Part shown: one piece after another, positions 15,713 through 23,711 of the stretch
How positions within the stretch are numbered: the first letter of the stretch is position 1
Layout: each line of letters begins with the position of its first letter
DNA from: Polyangia bacterium
GTDB taxonomy: Bacteria; Myxococcota_A; Polyangia; Polyangiales; Sandaracinaceae
NCBI GenBank assembly: GCA_030426845.1
Contig: JAUHXR010000009.1
Coordinates: 1-64,000 of the forward strand
Length of the DNA stretch: 64,000 nucleotides
Reading direction: 5' to 3'
Made by a program: the position numbers and the translations under genes
Notes under the pieces: model-generated
What the model was told of the DNA's origin: nothing
Databases searched by the model: none
The model's input: the letters and a program-made list of their open reading frames with translations, nothing else

Positions 15713-17373
15713 GGTCGCGCGCCCTCGCGGCGGCCCTCGTCGCCCTCACCACCGCGTGCAGCGCGTGCGAGGAGTCCCCCGCGCGGTGCGCCCCCTCGGC
15801 CGAGGCCTTCGACGTGACCCTCGCGTCGCTCGCCGACGAGATGGTCGACCTCGACCGCCTCGCGCGCCCGGCGGACCCGCCCTTCGTGGCCGCGATGGCG
15901 AGCAGCTACGACCGGCGCTCCACCTCGCCGGACGACCCGGCGGGCTGGTTCGCCAACCGCGACGCCGAGAACTTCGATCGGGTCGACGAGCGCGACGGCC
16001 GCACCGAGCACGTGCTGCTCGAGGTCGACGCGCCGGGGGTCCTGACCCGGATCTGGACCGCGACGCCGCGGGGCACGCTGCGGATCTACCTCGACGGCGC
16101 CGAGTCGCCGGTGATCGAGGAGGACTTCGCCGAGCTGCTCAACGGAGACGTCGAGCCCTTCGAGGCGCCCTTCGCCTACCGCGTGTCGAACCGCGAGGTG
16201 ACCAACTGCGCCCGGCACACCCCGGACGGCGCGGGGAACCTCTACTTCCCGATCCCGTTCGCGCGCTCGGCGCGCGTCACGATCGACGACCCGGCGATCT
16301 TCTATCAGGTGAGCTACCGCCGCTACGCGCCGGACGTCCGGGTGCAGCCCTACTCCGAGGCCGCGCTCGCGGAGGCGGCTTGCGCCCTCGAGGCGGCCGC
16401 GGCCGCGCTCGAGTCACCCCCGGCGCCGGCGGGCGAGATCACGCGCGACACGCTCCAGGTGACCGCGGAAGGGGCGCGCGCGACCTTCGACGCAGGCCCC
16501 GACGGCGCGGTGATCCGCGAGCTGGCGATCACCCTCCCCGCGATCGACGACGCGCGCGCGCGCGCCACCGCGGTCGAGCTCACGTTCGACGGCGAGCGGA
16601 CGGTGCGCGGCCCGCTGCTGGAGCTGCTCGGCCAGGGCGGCCCCGACCTGCGCGACACGCGCTCGCTCGGCGCGGTCGTCGAGGGGCGCCGGCTCGCGCT
16701 CCGGCTGCCGATGCCGTTCCGCGAGTCGGCCGAGCTCCGGCTGGTAGCGACCGCCGGCGCGCCCTACCCGGTCGACGTCGAGGCGCGGATCGCGCCGGTC
16801 GAGTTCGGGGAGTACGGCCGTCACCTCCACGCGCGCTGGATGCCGTCCCGGGTCGTCCCGACCACCACCCCGAGCGAGCACACCGAGCTCGACGTGGCGG
16901 GGTCCGGCGACTACCTGGGCAACGTCCTCGACGTGACCAACAGCTCGCGCGCGTGGTGGGGCGAAGGCGACGAGCGCATCTACGTCGACGGCGAGGCGTT
17001 CCCGTCGTTCTTCGGCACGGGCACCGAGGACTACTACGGCTACGCGTGGTGCAGCGCGGTCGAGTTCGCGCGCCCCTACCACGGCCAGACCCGCGTGCAG
17101 GGCCCCGAGACCTACGGCCGCAGCTCGCTCTTCCGCTGGCACGTCCTCGACCGCATCCCGTTCACGTCGCGCCTGCGGTTCGACCTCGAGACCACGCACT
17201 GGAAGACCTACGCGCGCGTCGGCTACGAGGCGCTCCACTTCTGGTACGCGGCCCCCGGCGGCGACGCGGAGACGGAGCCCCTCGACCCCGCGCAGTTCGC
17301 GACTCCAGACATCGCGGCGCACGAGCCGGCGGCCGCGGACCGCGACGACATCCCGCACCGCTGGGACCCCTGA
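15709..17373 (+). CDS. DUF2961 (GH172-like) lipoprotein
   Basis: A 554-residue exported protein beginning GTG 15709 within the stop of the DUF6786 gene. The N-terminus is a lipoprotein signal (ALAAALVALTTAC). The DUF2961 hallmark GTGTEDYYGYAW sits near residues 434-445, with further family features SSYDRRSTSPDDPAGWFAN near the N-terminus, GVLTRIWTATPRGTLRIYLDG, and a late YHGQTRVQGPETYGRSSLFRWHV. DUF2961 is the GH172 family, which includes difructose-anhydride and D-arabinofuranoside-acting enzymes that use two Glu residues; the Glu in GTGTED fits one of them. It may therefore hydrolyse or transfer furanosides outside the cytoplasm, with the mutarotase-like DUF6786 partner. The substrate is inferred, not shown. 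Confidence 0.85.
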   Translation: MRSRALAAALVALTTACSACEESPARCAPSAEAFDVTLASLADEMVDLDRLARPADPPFVAAMASSYDRRSTSPDDPAGWFANRDAENFDRVDERDGRTEHVLLEVDAPGVLTRIWTATPRGTLRIYLDGAESPVIEEDFAELLNGDVEPFEAPFAYRVSNREVTNCARHTPDGAGNLYFPIPFARSARVTIDDPAIFYQVSYRRYAPDVRVQPYSEAALAEAACALEAAAAALESPPAPAGEITRDTLQVTAEGARATFDAGPDGAVIRELAITLPAIDDARARATAVELTFDGERTVRGPLLELLGQGGPDLRDTRSLGAVVEGRRLALRLPMPFRESAELRLVATAGAPYPVDVEARIAPVEFGEYGRHLHARWMPSRVVPTTTPSEHTELDVAGSGDYLGNVLDVTNSSRAWWGEGDERIYVDGEAFPSFFGTGTEDYYGYAWCSAVEFARPYHGQTRVQGPETYGRSSLFRWHVLDRIPFTSRLRFDLETTHWKTYARVGYEALHFWYAAPGGDAETEPLDPAQFATPDIAAHEPAAADRDDIPHRWDP

Positions 17374-17418
17374 GCCGCCACGGGCCGCCCGCCTCGGCTG
17401 TGGTATGCCTCCGCCCTT

Positions 17419-20103
17419 ATGGCGGACAAGCTCAAGACCATCGACTTCGACGCGCTCCCCAAGCACTTCGACTCGCAGGCCGCGGAGGCCCAGTGGGACG
17501 CCGCCTGGGAGGCCCAGGGCACCCACCGCTACGACGCGACCCGGCCGCGCGAGGAGACCTTCGTCGTCGACACCCCGCCGCCGACCGTCTCGGGCTCGCT
17601 GCACGTCGGCCACATCTTCAGCTACACGCACACCGACATCCTCGTGCGCCAGCGCCGGATGACCGGGCAGAACATCTTCTACCCGATGGGCTGGGACGAC
17701 AACGGCCTGCCCACCGAGCGCCGGGTGCAGAACTACTTCCACGTGCGCTGCGAGCCGCGCGTCGCCTACGACCCGTCGCTGTCGCTCGAAGGCCCGGTCG
17801 ACGCCAAGACCCTCAAGAAGGAGCGCCCGACCGTCGTGTCGCGCCGCAACTTCATCGAGCTCTGCGAGCAGGTCACGGTCAAGGACGAGCAGGCGTTCAT
17901 GGCGCTCTGGCGCCGCCTCGGCCTCAGCGTCGACTGGAAGCAGGAGTACGCCACGATCAACGAGCGCAGCCGCCGGCTCGCGCAGCTCTCCTTCCTCGAT
18001 CTCTTCGAGAAGGGGCACATGTACAGCCACGAGGCCCCGACGATGTGGGACGTGGACTTCCAGACCGCGGTGGCCCAGGCGGAGGTCGAGGACCGCCCGA
18101 AGCGCGGCGCGTTCCACGAGATCCGCTTCGGCGTGAAGGGCATGGCGGATCGCAGCTTCGTCATCGCGACCACCCGGCCCGAGCTGCTCCCGGCGTGCGT
18201 CGGGGTCACCGCGCACCCCGACGACGAGCGCTACCAGGACCTGTTCGGCAAGGAGGCGATCACTCCGCTCTTCCACGCGCCCGTGCCGATCTTCCCGAGC
18301 GAGCTGGCCGACCCGAAGAAGGGCACCGGCATCCTCATGGTCTGCACGTTCGGCGATCAGACCGACGTGATCTGGTGGCGCGAGCAGAAGCTCGCGAGCC
18401 GGCAGATCATCGGCCGCGACGGCCGCCTCGCGCCGGTGACCTTCGGCGAGGGCGCCTTCCCGTCGGAGCGCCCCGAGCTCGCCAACCGCTTCTACGCCGA
18501 GCTCGCGGGCAAGCGGGTCGGCGGCGCCCAGCAGGCCATCGTCCAGCTCCTGCGCGATCCCGAGGGCCGCGCCGCGGGCGACGACGCGCCGCTCCAGGGC
18601 GAGCCGAAGCCGACCGAGCAGGCGGTGAAGCACTACGAGAAGGGCGAGCGGCCGCTCGAGTTCGTGACGACGCGCCAGTGGTTCTGCCGCCTTCTCGACA
18701 AGAAAGACGCGTTGCTGGCCCGCGGCGAGCAGATCGAGTGGCACCCCGAGTTCATGGCGCACCGGTTCCGCACCTGGACGGAGAACCTCGCGCTCGACTG
18801 GTGCGTGAGCCGCCAGCGCTACTTCGGCGTGCCGATCCCCTGCTGGTACCGCCTCGACGCCGAGGGCCGGGCCGACTACGAGGCGCCCATCCTCCCCGCG
18901 CCCGAGACGCTGCCCGTCGACCCGATGAGCGACTCCCCGCCCGGCTTCGACGAGGCCCAGCGCGATCAGCCCGGCGGCTTCAGCGCCGACCCGGACGTCT
19001 TCGACACGTGGTTCACGAGCTCGCTGACCCCGCAGATCGGCAGCCACTGGGTCCTCGACCCGGACCGGCACGCCCGCCTCTTCCCCGCGGACATGCGGCC
19101 GCAGAGCCACGAGATCATCCGGACCTGGGCGTTCTACACGATCGCCAAGGCGCACCTCCACGAGCAGACGATCCCGTGGAAGAACGTGGTGATCAGCGGC
19201 TGGGTCGTCGCCCCGAAGACGGGCCCCGGCGGCAAGAAGCAGAAGATCAGCAAGAGCTCGGGCAACGCGCCCACCGATCCGAACGAGCTCCTCAGCGAGT
19301 TCAGCGCGGACGGCGTCCGCTATTGGGCGGGCACCGCGCGGCTCGGGATGGACACCGCGTTCGACGCCAAGCAGTTCAAGATCGGCAAGCGCCTGGTCAC
19401 CAAGCTCTACAACGCGGGCAAGTTCGTGCTCTCGCAGGAGGCGGAGGCCCACCCGATCACGGCCGAGCTCGACCGGGCCTTCGTGGTGAAGCTCGCGGCG
19501 GTGGTCGCCGAGGCCACGGCCGCGTTCGAGGAGTTCGAGTACAGCAAGGCGCTGATGGCGACCGAGCAGTTCTTCTGGTCGAGCTTCACCGACACCTTCC
19601 TCGAGCTGACCAAGGCCCGCGCGCGCGGCGACCAAGGCGGCGAGGCCGATCGCGGCTCGGCCGTCGCGGCCCTCCGGCTCGGGCTCGACGTGCTGTTGCG
19701 GCTCTTCGCGCCGACGCTCCCCTACATCACCGAGGCGATCTGGAGCTGGGTCTTCGCCGCCGAGAAGGGACAGCCCACGATCCACCGGGCGCCCTGGCCC
19801 ACGGTCGAGGAGCTCAGCGCGGTCGCGGCCCCGGACGATGCGGGGAGCTTCGACCTCGCGGTCGCGGCGATCGCGGCCATCAACAAGCGCAAGAGCGACG
19901 ACGGAGTCTCCGTCGGCCGGGTCGCCGAGCACCTCACGCTGGCCGCCAACCCGGCGACCCTCGCCCGGCTCACCCCGATCCTCGGCGACGTCGCGGGGGC
20001 GGCCCGCTGCCAGGCGCACGACCTCGTCACGGACGAGGCGCTCGCCGACGACGTGATCGAGGTGCGAGCGGCGACCTTCGCGCCCAAGCCGCCCAAGGGC
20101 TGA
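17419..20103 (+). CDS. valS: Valyl-tRNA synthetase
   Basis: An 894-residue class I synthetase that charges tRNA-Val. The HIGH-type motif is GSLHVGH (about 56-62), followed by YPMGWDDNGLPTERRVQ. An editing (CP1) domain contains FVIATTRPELLPACVGVTAHPDDERY. The KMSKS-type motif appears as KISKSSGN (about 613-620), then the anticodon-binding helical domain. The NGLPTERRVQNYF and VSRQRYFGVPIPCWY forms resemble the archaeal-like bacterial ValRS subtype. The usual long C-terminal coiled-coil arm of E. coli-type ValRS is short or absent, as in that subtype. Start ATG 17419 lies 9 nt after a TATGCC hexamer and has no obvious ribosome-binding site. Confidence 0.94.
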   Translation: MADKLKTIDFDALPKHFDSQAAEAQWDAAWEAQGTHRYDATRPREETFVVDTPPPTVSGSLHVGHIFSYTHTDILVRQRRMTGQNIFYPMGWDDNGLPTERRVQNYFHVRCEPRVAYDPSLSLEGPVDAKTLKKERPTVVSRRNFIELCEQVTVKDEQAFMALWRRLGLSVDWKQEYATINERSRRLAQLSFLDLFEKGHMYSHEAPTMWDVDFQTAVAQAEVEDRPKRGAFHEIRFGVKGMADRSFVIATTRPELLPACVGVTAHPDDERYQDLFGKEAITPLFHAPVPIFPSELADPKKGTGILMVCTFGDQTDVIWWREQKLASRQIIGRDGRLAPVTFGEGAFPSERPELANRFYAELAGKRVGGAQQAIVQLLRDPEGRAAGDDAPLQGEPKPTEQAVKHYEKGERPLEFVTTRQWFCRLLDKKDALLARGEQIEWHPEFMAHRFRTWTENLALDWCVSRQRYFGVPIPCWYRLDAEGRADYEAPILPAPETLPVDPMSDSPPGFDEAQRDQPGGFSADPDVFDTWFTSSLTPQIGSHWVLDPDRHARLFPADMRPQSHEIIRTWAFYTIAKAHLHEQTIPWKNVVISGWVVAPKTGPGGKKQKISKSSGNAPTDPNELLSEFSADGVRYWAGTARLGMDTAFDAKQFKIGKRLVTKLYNAGKFVLSQEAEAHPITAELDRAFVVKLAAVVAEATAAFEEFEYSKALMATEQFFWSSFTDTFLELTKARARGDQGGEADRGSAVAALRLGLDVLLRLFAPTLPYITEAIWSWVFAAEKGQPTIHRAPWPTVEELSAVAAPDDAGSFDLAVAAIAAINKRKSDDGVSVGRVAEHLTLAANPATLARLTPILGDVAGAARCQAHDLVTDEALADDVIEVRAATFAPKPPKG

Positions 20104-20191
20104 CGGGCCCGTGTGAGCGCTCGAGGCGCTGGCGTGGTGACGCGCGCGTGACAGGGCCGCGCCTCCCCCTCCCTTCGAACGAGGTCTGACC

Positions 20192-20346
20192 ATGACGAAC
20201 GCTCCGCGCATCGCGCTCTCGCGCTCCTTGCCCTGATCGGCTGCGACGACGGCACCCCCGATGTCGACTCCGGTCCCGTGACGGGCACCGACGCGGGCCC
20301 GCCCTGCGCGGGCCGGCGGCCTCAGGTCACCGGCAGGTCGAGCTGA
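20192..20346 (+). pseudogene. Decayed, frameshifted lipoprotein remnant
   Basis: An ATG at 20192 behind a GAGGT stretch opens a frame that stops after 14 codons (TGA 20234-20236). The overlapping frame reads ALALLALIGCDDGTPDVDSG and runs to TGA 20344-20346. That is a textbook lipoprotein h-region, LIGC lipobox and Asp/Ser-rich post-Cys linker of the kind seen in several intact lipoproteins here. No start codon serves that frame, so a single frameshift between about 20210 and 20232 is the simplest reading. The mature part is only about 37 residues and runs into the 3' end of ogt, so the gene is also truncated. A sequencing error could mimic the frameshift but not the truncation. Confidence 0.6.
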
Positions 20347-20927
20347 CCGGGCAGGACGTGGCCGTCCTGGATCTTCACGCCCTCGAGCTCGAGCAGCACG
20401 CGCTTGCGCTCGAGCCCGCCCGAGTAGCCGCCGAGCTCGTACCCGGCGCCGACCACGCGGTGGCACGGCACCACGATCGGGAGCGGGTTGGCGCCCATCG
20501 CCATCCCGATGGCGCGCATCGACCGGGGCGCGCGGATGTCCTTGGCCAGCCCGGCGTAGGTCCGGACGTGCCCTCGCGTCACGTCGCGCAGCGCGCTCCA
20601 GGCCTTGCGCTGAAAGCGCGTCCCCGTGATCCGGACCGGCAGCGTGGCGGGATCGACGTCCTCGCCGTCGAAGTAGCGCGTGAGCGTCTCGCGCACGATC
20701 CCCGGGAGCGGCGCCTCGAAGAGCGCGTCGGGGTCGACGCCGTCCGGCAGCCAGCGCTGAAGGTACGCCGGTTCGGGCCGTTCTCCGTCGAGGCGGATGA
20801 CGACGAGCCCCTCGGCCACCCAGGCGATCCACAGCCGCCCGAGCCCCTGGGCCTCGAAGCACGCCCAGCCGGGCGGACCGAGGTCCAGTTTCCGTGGCTC
20901 GGTGGCGGTGTTACCTTGTTTGGGCAT
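20322..20927 (-). CDS. ogt: Methylated-DNA--protein-cysteine methyltransferase
   Basis: A 201-residue O6-alkylguanine repair protein. The C-terminal DNA-binding and active-site domain is complete: GTRFQRKAWSALRDV, then RAIGMAMGANPLPIVVPCHRVVGAG, with nucleophilic Cys in the PCHR motif (about residue 155), and ELGGYSGGLERKRVLLELEG. The N-terminal 85 residues form the less conserved Ada-like ribonuclease H-fold domain. The ATG at 20927 lies in the same CATG tetramer as the start of the divergent lipoprotein (20926), so the two genes overlap by two bases at their 5' ends. No alternative ATG or GTG is available early in the frame. Single-step suicidal repair of O6-methylguanine is the expected role. 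Confidence 0.93.
   Translation of the reverse strand: MPKQGNTATEPRKLDLGPPGWACFEAQGLGRLWIAWVAEGLVVIRLDGERPEPAYLQRWLPDGVDPDALFEAPLPGIVRETLTRYFDGEDVDPATLPVRITGTRFQRKAWSALRDVTRGHVRTYAGLAKDIRAPRSMRAIGMAMGANPLPIVVPCHRVVGAGYELGGYSGGLERKRVLLELEGVKIQDGHVLPGQLDLPVT
20912..20917 (+). promoter_or_regulatory. -10-like TACCTT before the lipoprotein at 20926
   Basis: TACCTT ends 8 nt before the ATG at 20926 and lies inside the 5' end of the oppositely oriented ogt coding region. No Shine-Dalgarno sequence is present. Confidence 0.4.
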
Positions 20928-21495
20928 GACGCGGTGGCTCGCAGTGTCGCTTGGGCTGGCGGCCCTCGGAGGGGTGGCGATGGGTTGCGGACCCAGCCTC
21001 CGCCGGGTCCAGCAGAGCCGCGTCTACTTCGAGCGCTGCTACGCGGCCGACTTCGACGCGACCGTCCCCTTGGCGGAGAAGCATGCCTGCTGGTCCGCCT
21101 GGTTGGAACACTACACGCGCGGGCAGGAGCGCGAGCGCCTTCGCTACGCCAACGAGCGGGTCTTCGCGATCGAGCACGGCGAGTCGGTCCCGCGGCTGCC
21201 CGGCCTGCCGCGCGCGACCCTCGGACCCACCAGCGCCACCCCGGTGACCGCGGCGAGCGAGACCCTCGAGCCCGAGGTCGAGGCGCCGCCATCGCAGGCC
21301 GATCGCGAGGACGCGCCCCGCACGCGCGCTTCACGCCGGCTCGCCCCGATGCCCCGCACCTCGAATCCGGCTTGCGCGGCCCAGGCCTGCGAGCCCGACT
21401 GGCGGAGCTGCGTCGAGCGGTGCCCCGAGGACCGGCCGGGCTGCGAGACCGCGTGCGAGCTCGAGCTCCAGGCCTGCGCCCGCGGCTGTTTCTGA
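20926..21495 (+). CDS. Cys-rich lipoprotein, unknown function
   Basis: A 189-residue lipoprotein not assigned to a family. Signal peptide MTRWLAVSLGLAALGG ends in a lipobox (AMGC, Cys about 21). A helical N-terminal part follows (RRVQQSRVYFERCYAADFDA, then HACWSAWLEHYTRGQERERLRYANER), resembling a short helical repeat found in lipoproteins with conserved Cys and Trp. A disordered Pro/Glu/Ala stretch leads to a C-terminal six-Cys-type cluster (CAAQACEPDWRSCVERCPED, then CETACELELQACARGC) likely to form disulfides. ATG 20926 gives a proper signal peptide and sits 8 nt after a -10-like hexamer. It is divergent from ogt with overlapping start codons. Confidence 0.82.
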   Translation: MTRWLAVSLGLAALGGVAMGCGPSLRRVQQSRVYFERCYAADFDATVPLAEKHACWSAWLEHYTRGQERERLRYANERVFAIEHGESVPRLPGLPRATLGPTSATPVTAASETLEPEVEAPPSQADREDAPRTRASRRLAPMPRTSNPACAAQACEPDWRSCVERCPEDRPGCETACELELQACARGCF

Positions 21496-21566
21496 CGCGC
21501 GTCGCGCCCGCATCGCGTATCGCATTCGACACGATCCCGCGGGTGTGAGAAGGCCCGGCGGCCGGT

Positions 21567-21596
21567 TTGCCACCCGTCATCGGCCGGTGACATAGT
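21567..21596 (+). promoter_or_regulatory. Possible sigma-70 promoter for the glycosyltransferase operon
   Basis: TTGCCA (21567-21572), an 18-nt spacer and CATAGT (21591-21596) lie in the 156-nt gap before the GT21-like gene. The -10 matches consensus only partly. Confidence 0.3.
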
Positions 21597-21660
21597 CGGC
21601 CCGACTTCGCCCTGAGGCTGTCGCGCGCGCGCGCCAGGCTCGGACGCGGAGGTGGAACCG

Positions 21661-22866
21661 ATGCTCGTCCTCGCCTGGATCCTGCTCGCCCTCGCGCTGG
21701 TCGCCCTCGCCCTCTTCGGCGTGGCCATCGTCGCGACGATCCGCCACACCCGGCGGCCGGTTCCCGTGATCGACGCGGGGCGGCTCGAACCGGTCACCCT
21801 GTTGAAGCCGCTGCGCGGCGTCGAGGAGTGCCTCGAGGACAACCTCCGCTCGTTCTTCGAGCAGGACTACCCCGCGCCGTTCGAGGTCGTCTTCGCCGTG
21901 ACCGAGGCCGACGACCCGGCCCTCGAGGTCGCGCGCCGGGTCGCCGCGGACTACCCGGCGATCCCCTCGCGGATCGTGTTCAGCGACCCCGACTTCGGGA
22001 TGAACCCCAAGGTCGCGAACCTCCGCGGCGCGGTGCGGGCTGCCCGCTACGACCTGCTGCTCCAGTCCGACGCCAACGTGCGCGCGCAGCCGGACTACCT
22101 GCGCCGCGTGGTCACCGAGCTCGTCGCGGAGGACGGCCACCTCCTCAGCTCGATGGTGGTCGGCGTCGGCGAGCGCTCGCTCGGCGCGATGCTCGACAAC
22201 GTCCAGCTCTCGGCCTTCACCGCCCCTGGCTGCGTCCTCGCGCTGCGCGTCTTCGGCGTCGCGGTGGTGATCGGAAAGTCGATGCTGTTTCGCCGCGGCG
22301 ACCTCGAGGAGGTCGGCGGGCTCGAGGCGGTCCGCGACGTGCTGGCCGAGGACTACGTGCTCGGCCGCGCGTTCCAGGCGGCGGGCAAGCGGGTGATCCT
22401 CTCGACCACCACCGCCCAGAACGTCAACCAGCACTCGAGCGTCGAGCACTTCCTCAGCCGCCACGCGCGCTGGCTCAAGATGCGCGCGACGATCCACATC
22501 CCCGGCTTCATCGGCGACCTCGGCAGCAACCCGACCGCGCTCGCGCTCCTCGCGTTCCTGGTGAGCGGCTTCGATCTCCGCTTCGGCCTCGCCTTCGTGG
22601 TCCTCACCCTCGTGAAGGCGCTCGGCGACGCGTACCTGATCCGCGCGACCCGGGGTACGCCGCTCCGCGGCTGGCACCGGTTCATGACGCCGCTCCGCGA
22701 CATCCTCATGCTCGCGATCTGGCCCTACGCGGCGTTCAGCCGGTCCATCGAGTGGCGCGGCACCAAGCTCCGCCTCGGCTGGGGCACCCGCCTCCGGCCG
22801 GACGACGGCCCGCTCCCGGTGCGGCTCGTCCGCCGCCTCTTCTACGCCATCGGCGCTCCGAGCTGA
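21661..22866 (+). CDS. GT21-like glycosyltransferase (ceramide glucosyltransferase type)
   Basis: A membrane glycosyltransferase of about 401 residues from ATG 21661, which has a GGAGG site 8 nt upstream; GTG 21652 is an alternative adding three residues. An N-terminal helix (LAWILLALALVALALFGVAIVA) anchors it. The GT-A domain shows VTLLKPLRGVEECLEDNL, a DXD-like SDANVR, a catalytic EDYVLG and the processive-type R-x-x-R-W motif in SRHARWLK. C-terminal hydrophobic helices start near 295. This order matches family GT21, which glucosylates ceramide, and related HpnI-type proteins acting on hopanoids. Myxobacteria make sphingolipids, so a sphingolipid or hopanoid acceptor is reasonable. An alpha/beta hydrolase follows 5 nt downstream. 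Confidence 0.85.
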   Translation: MLVLAWILLALALVALALFGVAIVATIRHTRRPVPVIDAGRLEPVTLLKPLRGVEECLEDNLRSFFEQDYPAPFEVVFAVTEADDPALEVARRVAADYPAIPSRIVFSDPDFGMNPKVANLRGAVRAARYDLLLQSDANVRAQPDYLRRVVTELVAEDGHLLSSMVVGVGERSLGAMLDNVQLSAFTAPGCVLALRVFGVAVVIGKSMLFRRGDLEEVGGLEAVRDVLAEDYVLGRAFQAAGKRVILSTTTAQNVNQHSSVEHFLSRHARWLKMRATIHIPGFIGDLGSNPTALALLAFLVSGFDLRFGLAFVVLTLVKALGDAYLIRATRGTPLRGWHRFMTPLRDILMLAIWPYAAFSRSIEWRGTKLRLGWGTRLRPDDGPLPVRLVRRLFYAIGAPS

Positions 22867-22871
22867 GCCGC

Positions 22872-23675
22872 GTGCGCATCGACACCTCGCTCGGAGGCCT
22901 CTACGTCGACGCCCACGGCGAGGGCGAGCCCGTGGTCCTCTGGCACTCGCTCCTCTGCGACGGCGGCATGTGGCGCCTCGTCGAGCCGGCGCTCGCCGAA
23001 CGCTACCGCGTGATCTCGATCGACGGCCCGGGCCACGGTCGGAGCGCCCCGATCCACGCGCCGTTCACCCTCGAGGACTGCGCGGACGCCGCGGTCGAGG
23101 TGCTCGACGCGCTCGAGGTCGACCGCGCCCACTGGGTCGGTCTGTCGTGGGGCGGGATGACCGGCATGCGGCTCGCGCTCGCCCACCCCGAGCGCGTCCG
23201 GTCGCTGTCCCTGCTCGACACCAGCGCGGCGCCGGAGGTCCTCCGCAAGGTACCTTCCTACCTGGTGATGACCGCCATCGCGCGCCGCTTTGGCGCGATC
23301 GGGTTCCTCATCGATCGCATCGAGCGCATCATGTTCCACCCGCAGACCCTCGCCTCGGCGCGGGCCGAGGTGGTCACGCCGTTCCGAGAGCACCTCGCGG
23401 CGATGGATCCGGCGAGCACCGGGCACTGCGTCGACGCGGTGATCCTCAAGCGCGGAGAGCTGCGCGACCAGCTCTGGAGGATCGACAGCCCCACTCTGGT
23501 GGTGGTGGGCGACCGGGACATCGCCACCCCGCTCCCGAGGGCCCGCGAGATAGCAGAGAAGATCCCCGGCGCGCGGCTCGAGATCGTGGCTGGCGCCGGG
23601 CACCTGAGCGCCCTCGAGCAGCCCGCGCGGATCGCCGAGCTGCTGCTCGATCACCTCGCTTCCGCCCCCGCTTGA
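22872..23675 (+). CDS. Alpha/beta hydrolase
   Basis: A 267-residue single-domain alpha/beta hydrolase. Visible elements are the oxyanion-region LWHSLLCDGGMW, IDGPGHGRS, nucleophile elbow GLSWGGM (Ser about 94), catalytic Asp in VVGDRDIATP and catalytic His in GAGHLSALEQP. This is the pattern of 3-oxoadipate enol-lactonase/haloperoxidase-like hydrolases, but substrate cannot be assigned from sequence. The start is GTG 22872, 5 nt after the glycosyltransferase stop, so they are in one operon. No signal peptide is present; it should be cytoplasmic. A role in lipid or glycolipid turnover is only suggested by its neighbour. Confidence 0.9.
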   Translation: MRIDTSLGGLYVDAHGEGEPVVLWHSLLCDGGMWRLVEPALAERYRVISIDGPGHGRSAPIHAPFTLEDCADAAVEVLDALEVDRAHWVGLSWGGMTGMRLALAHPERVRSLSLLDTSAAPEVLRKVPSYLVMTAIARRFGAIGFLIDRIERIMFHPQTLASARAEVVTPFREHLAAMDPASTGHCVDAVILKRGELRDQLWRIDSPTLVVVGDRDIATPLPRAREIAEKIPGARLEIVAGAGHLSALEQPARIAELLLDHLASAPA

Positions 23676-23678
23676 CGC

Positions 23679-23711
23679 CTCAGCGGCGCCTCAGCGGCGC
23701 CTCAGCGGCGC
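23679..23711. repeat. Three 11-bp tandem repeats between convergent genes
   Basis: Three perfect copies of CTCAGCGGCGC run 23679-23689, 23690-23700 and 23701-23711. They lie just after the hydrolase stop and cover the last codons of the convergent lipoprotein gene. Confidence 0.85.

Noticed and set aside
16414-20862. Open frame of about 1480 codons on the minus strand opposite valS and the DUF2961 gene
   Set aside because: Composition is Arg/Ala/Glu/His-rich with no domain, and the opposite strand encodes recognised proteins. Long antisense frames are expected in very GC-rich genes.
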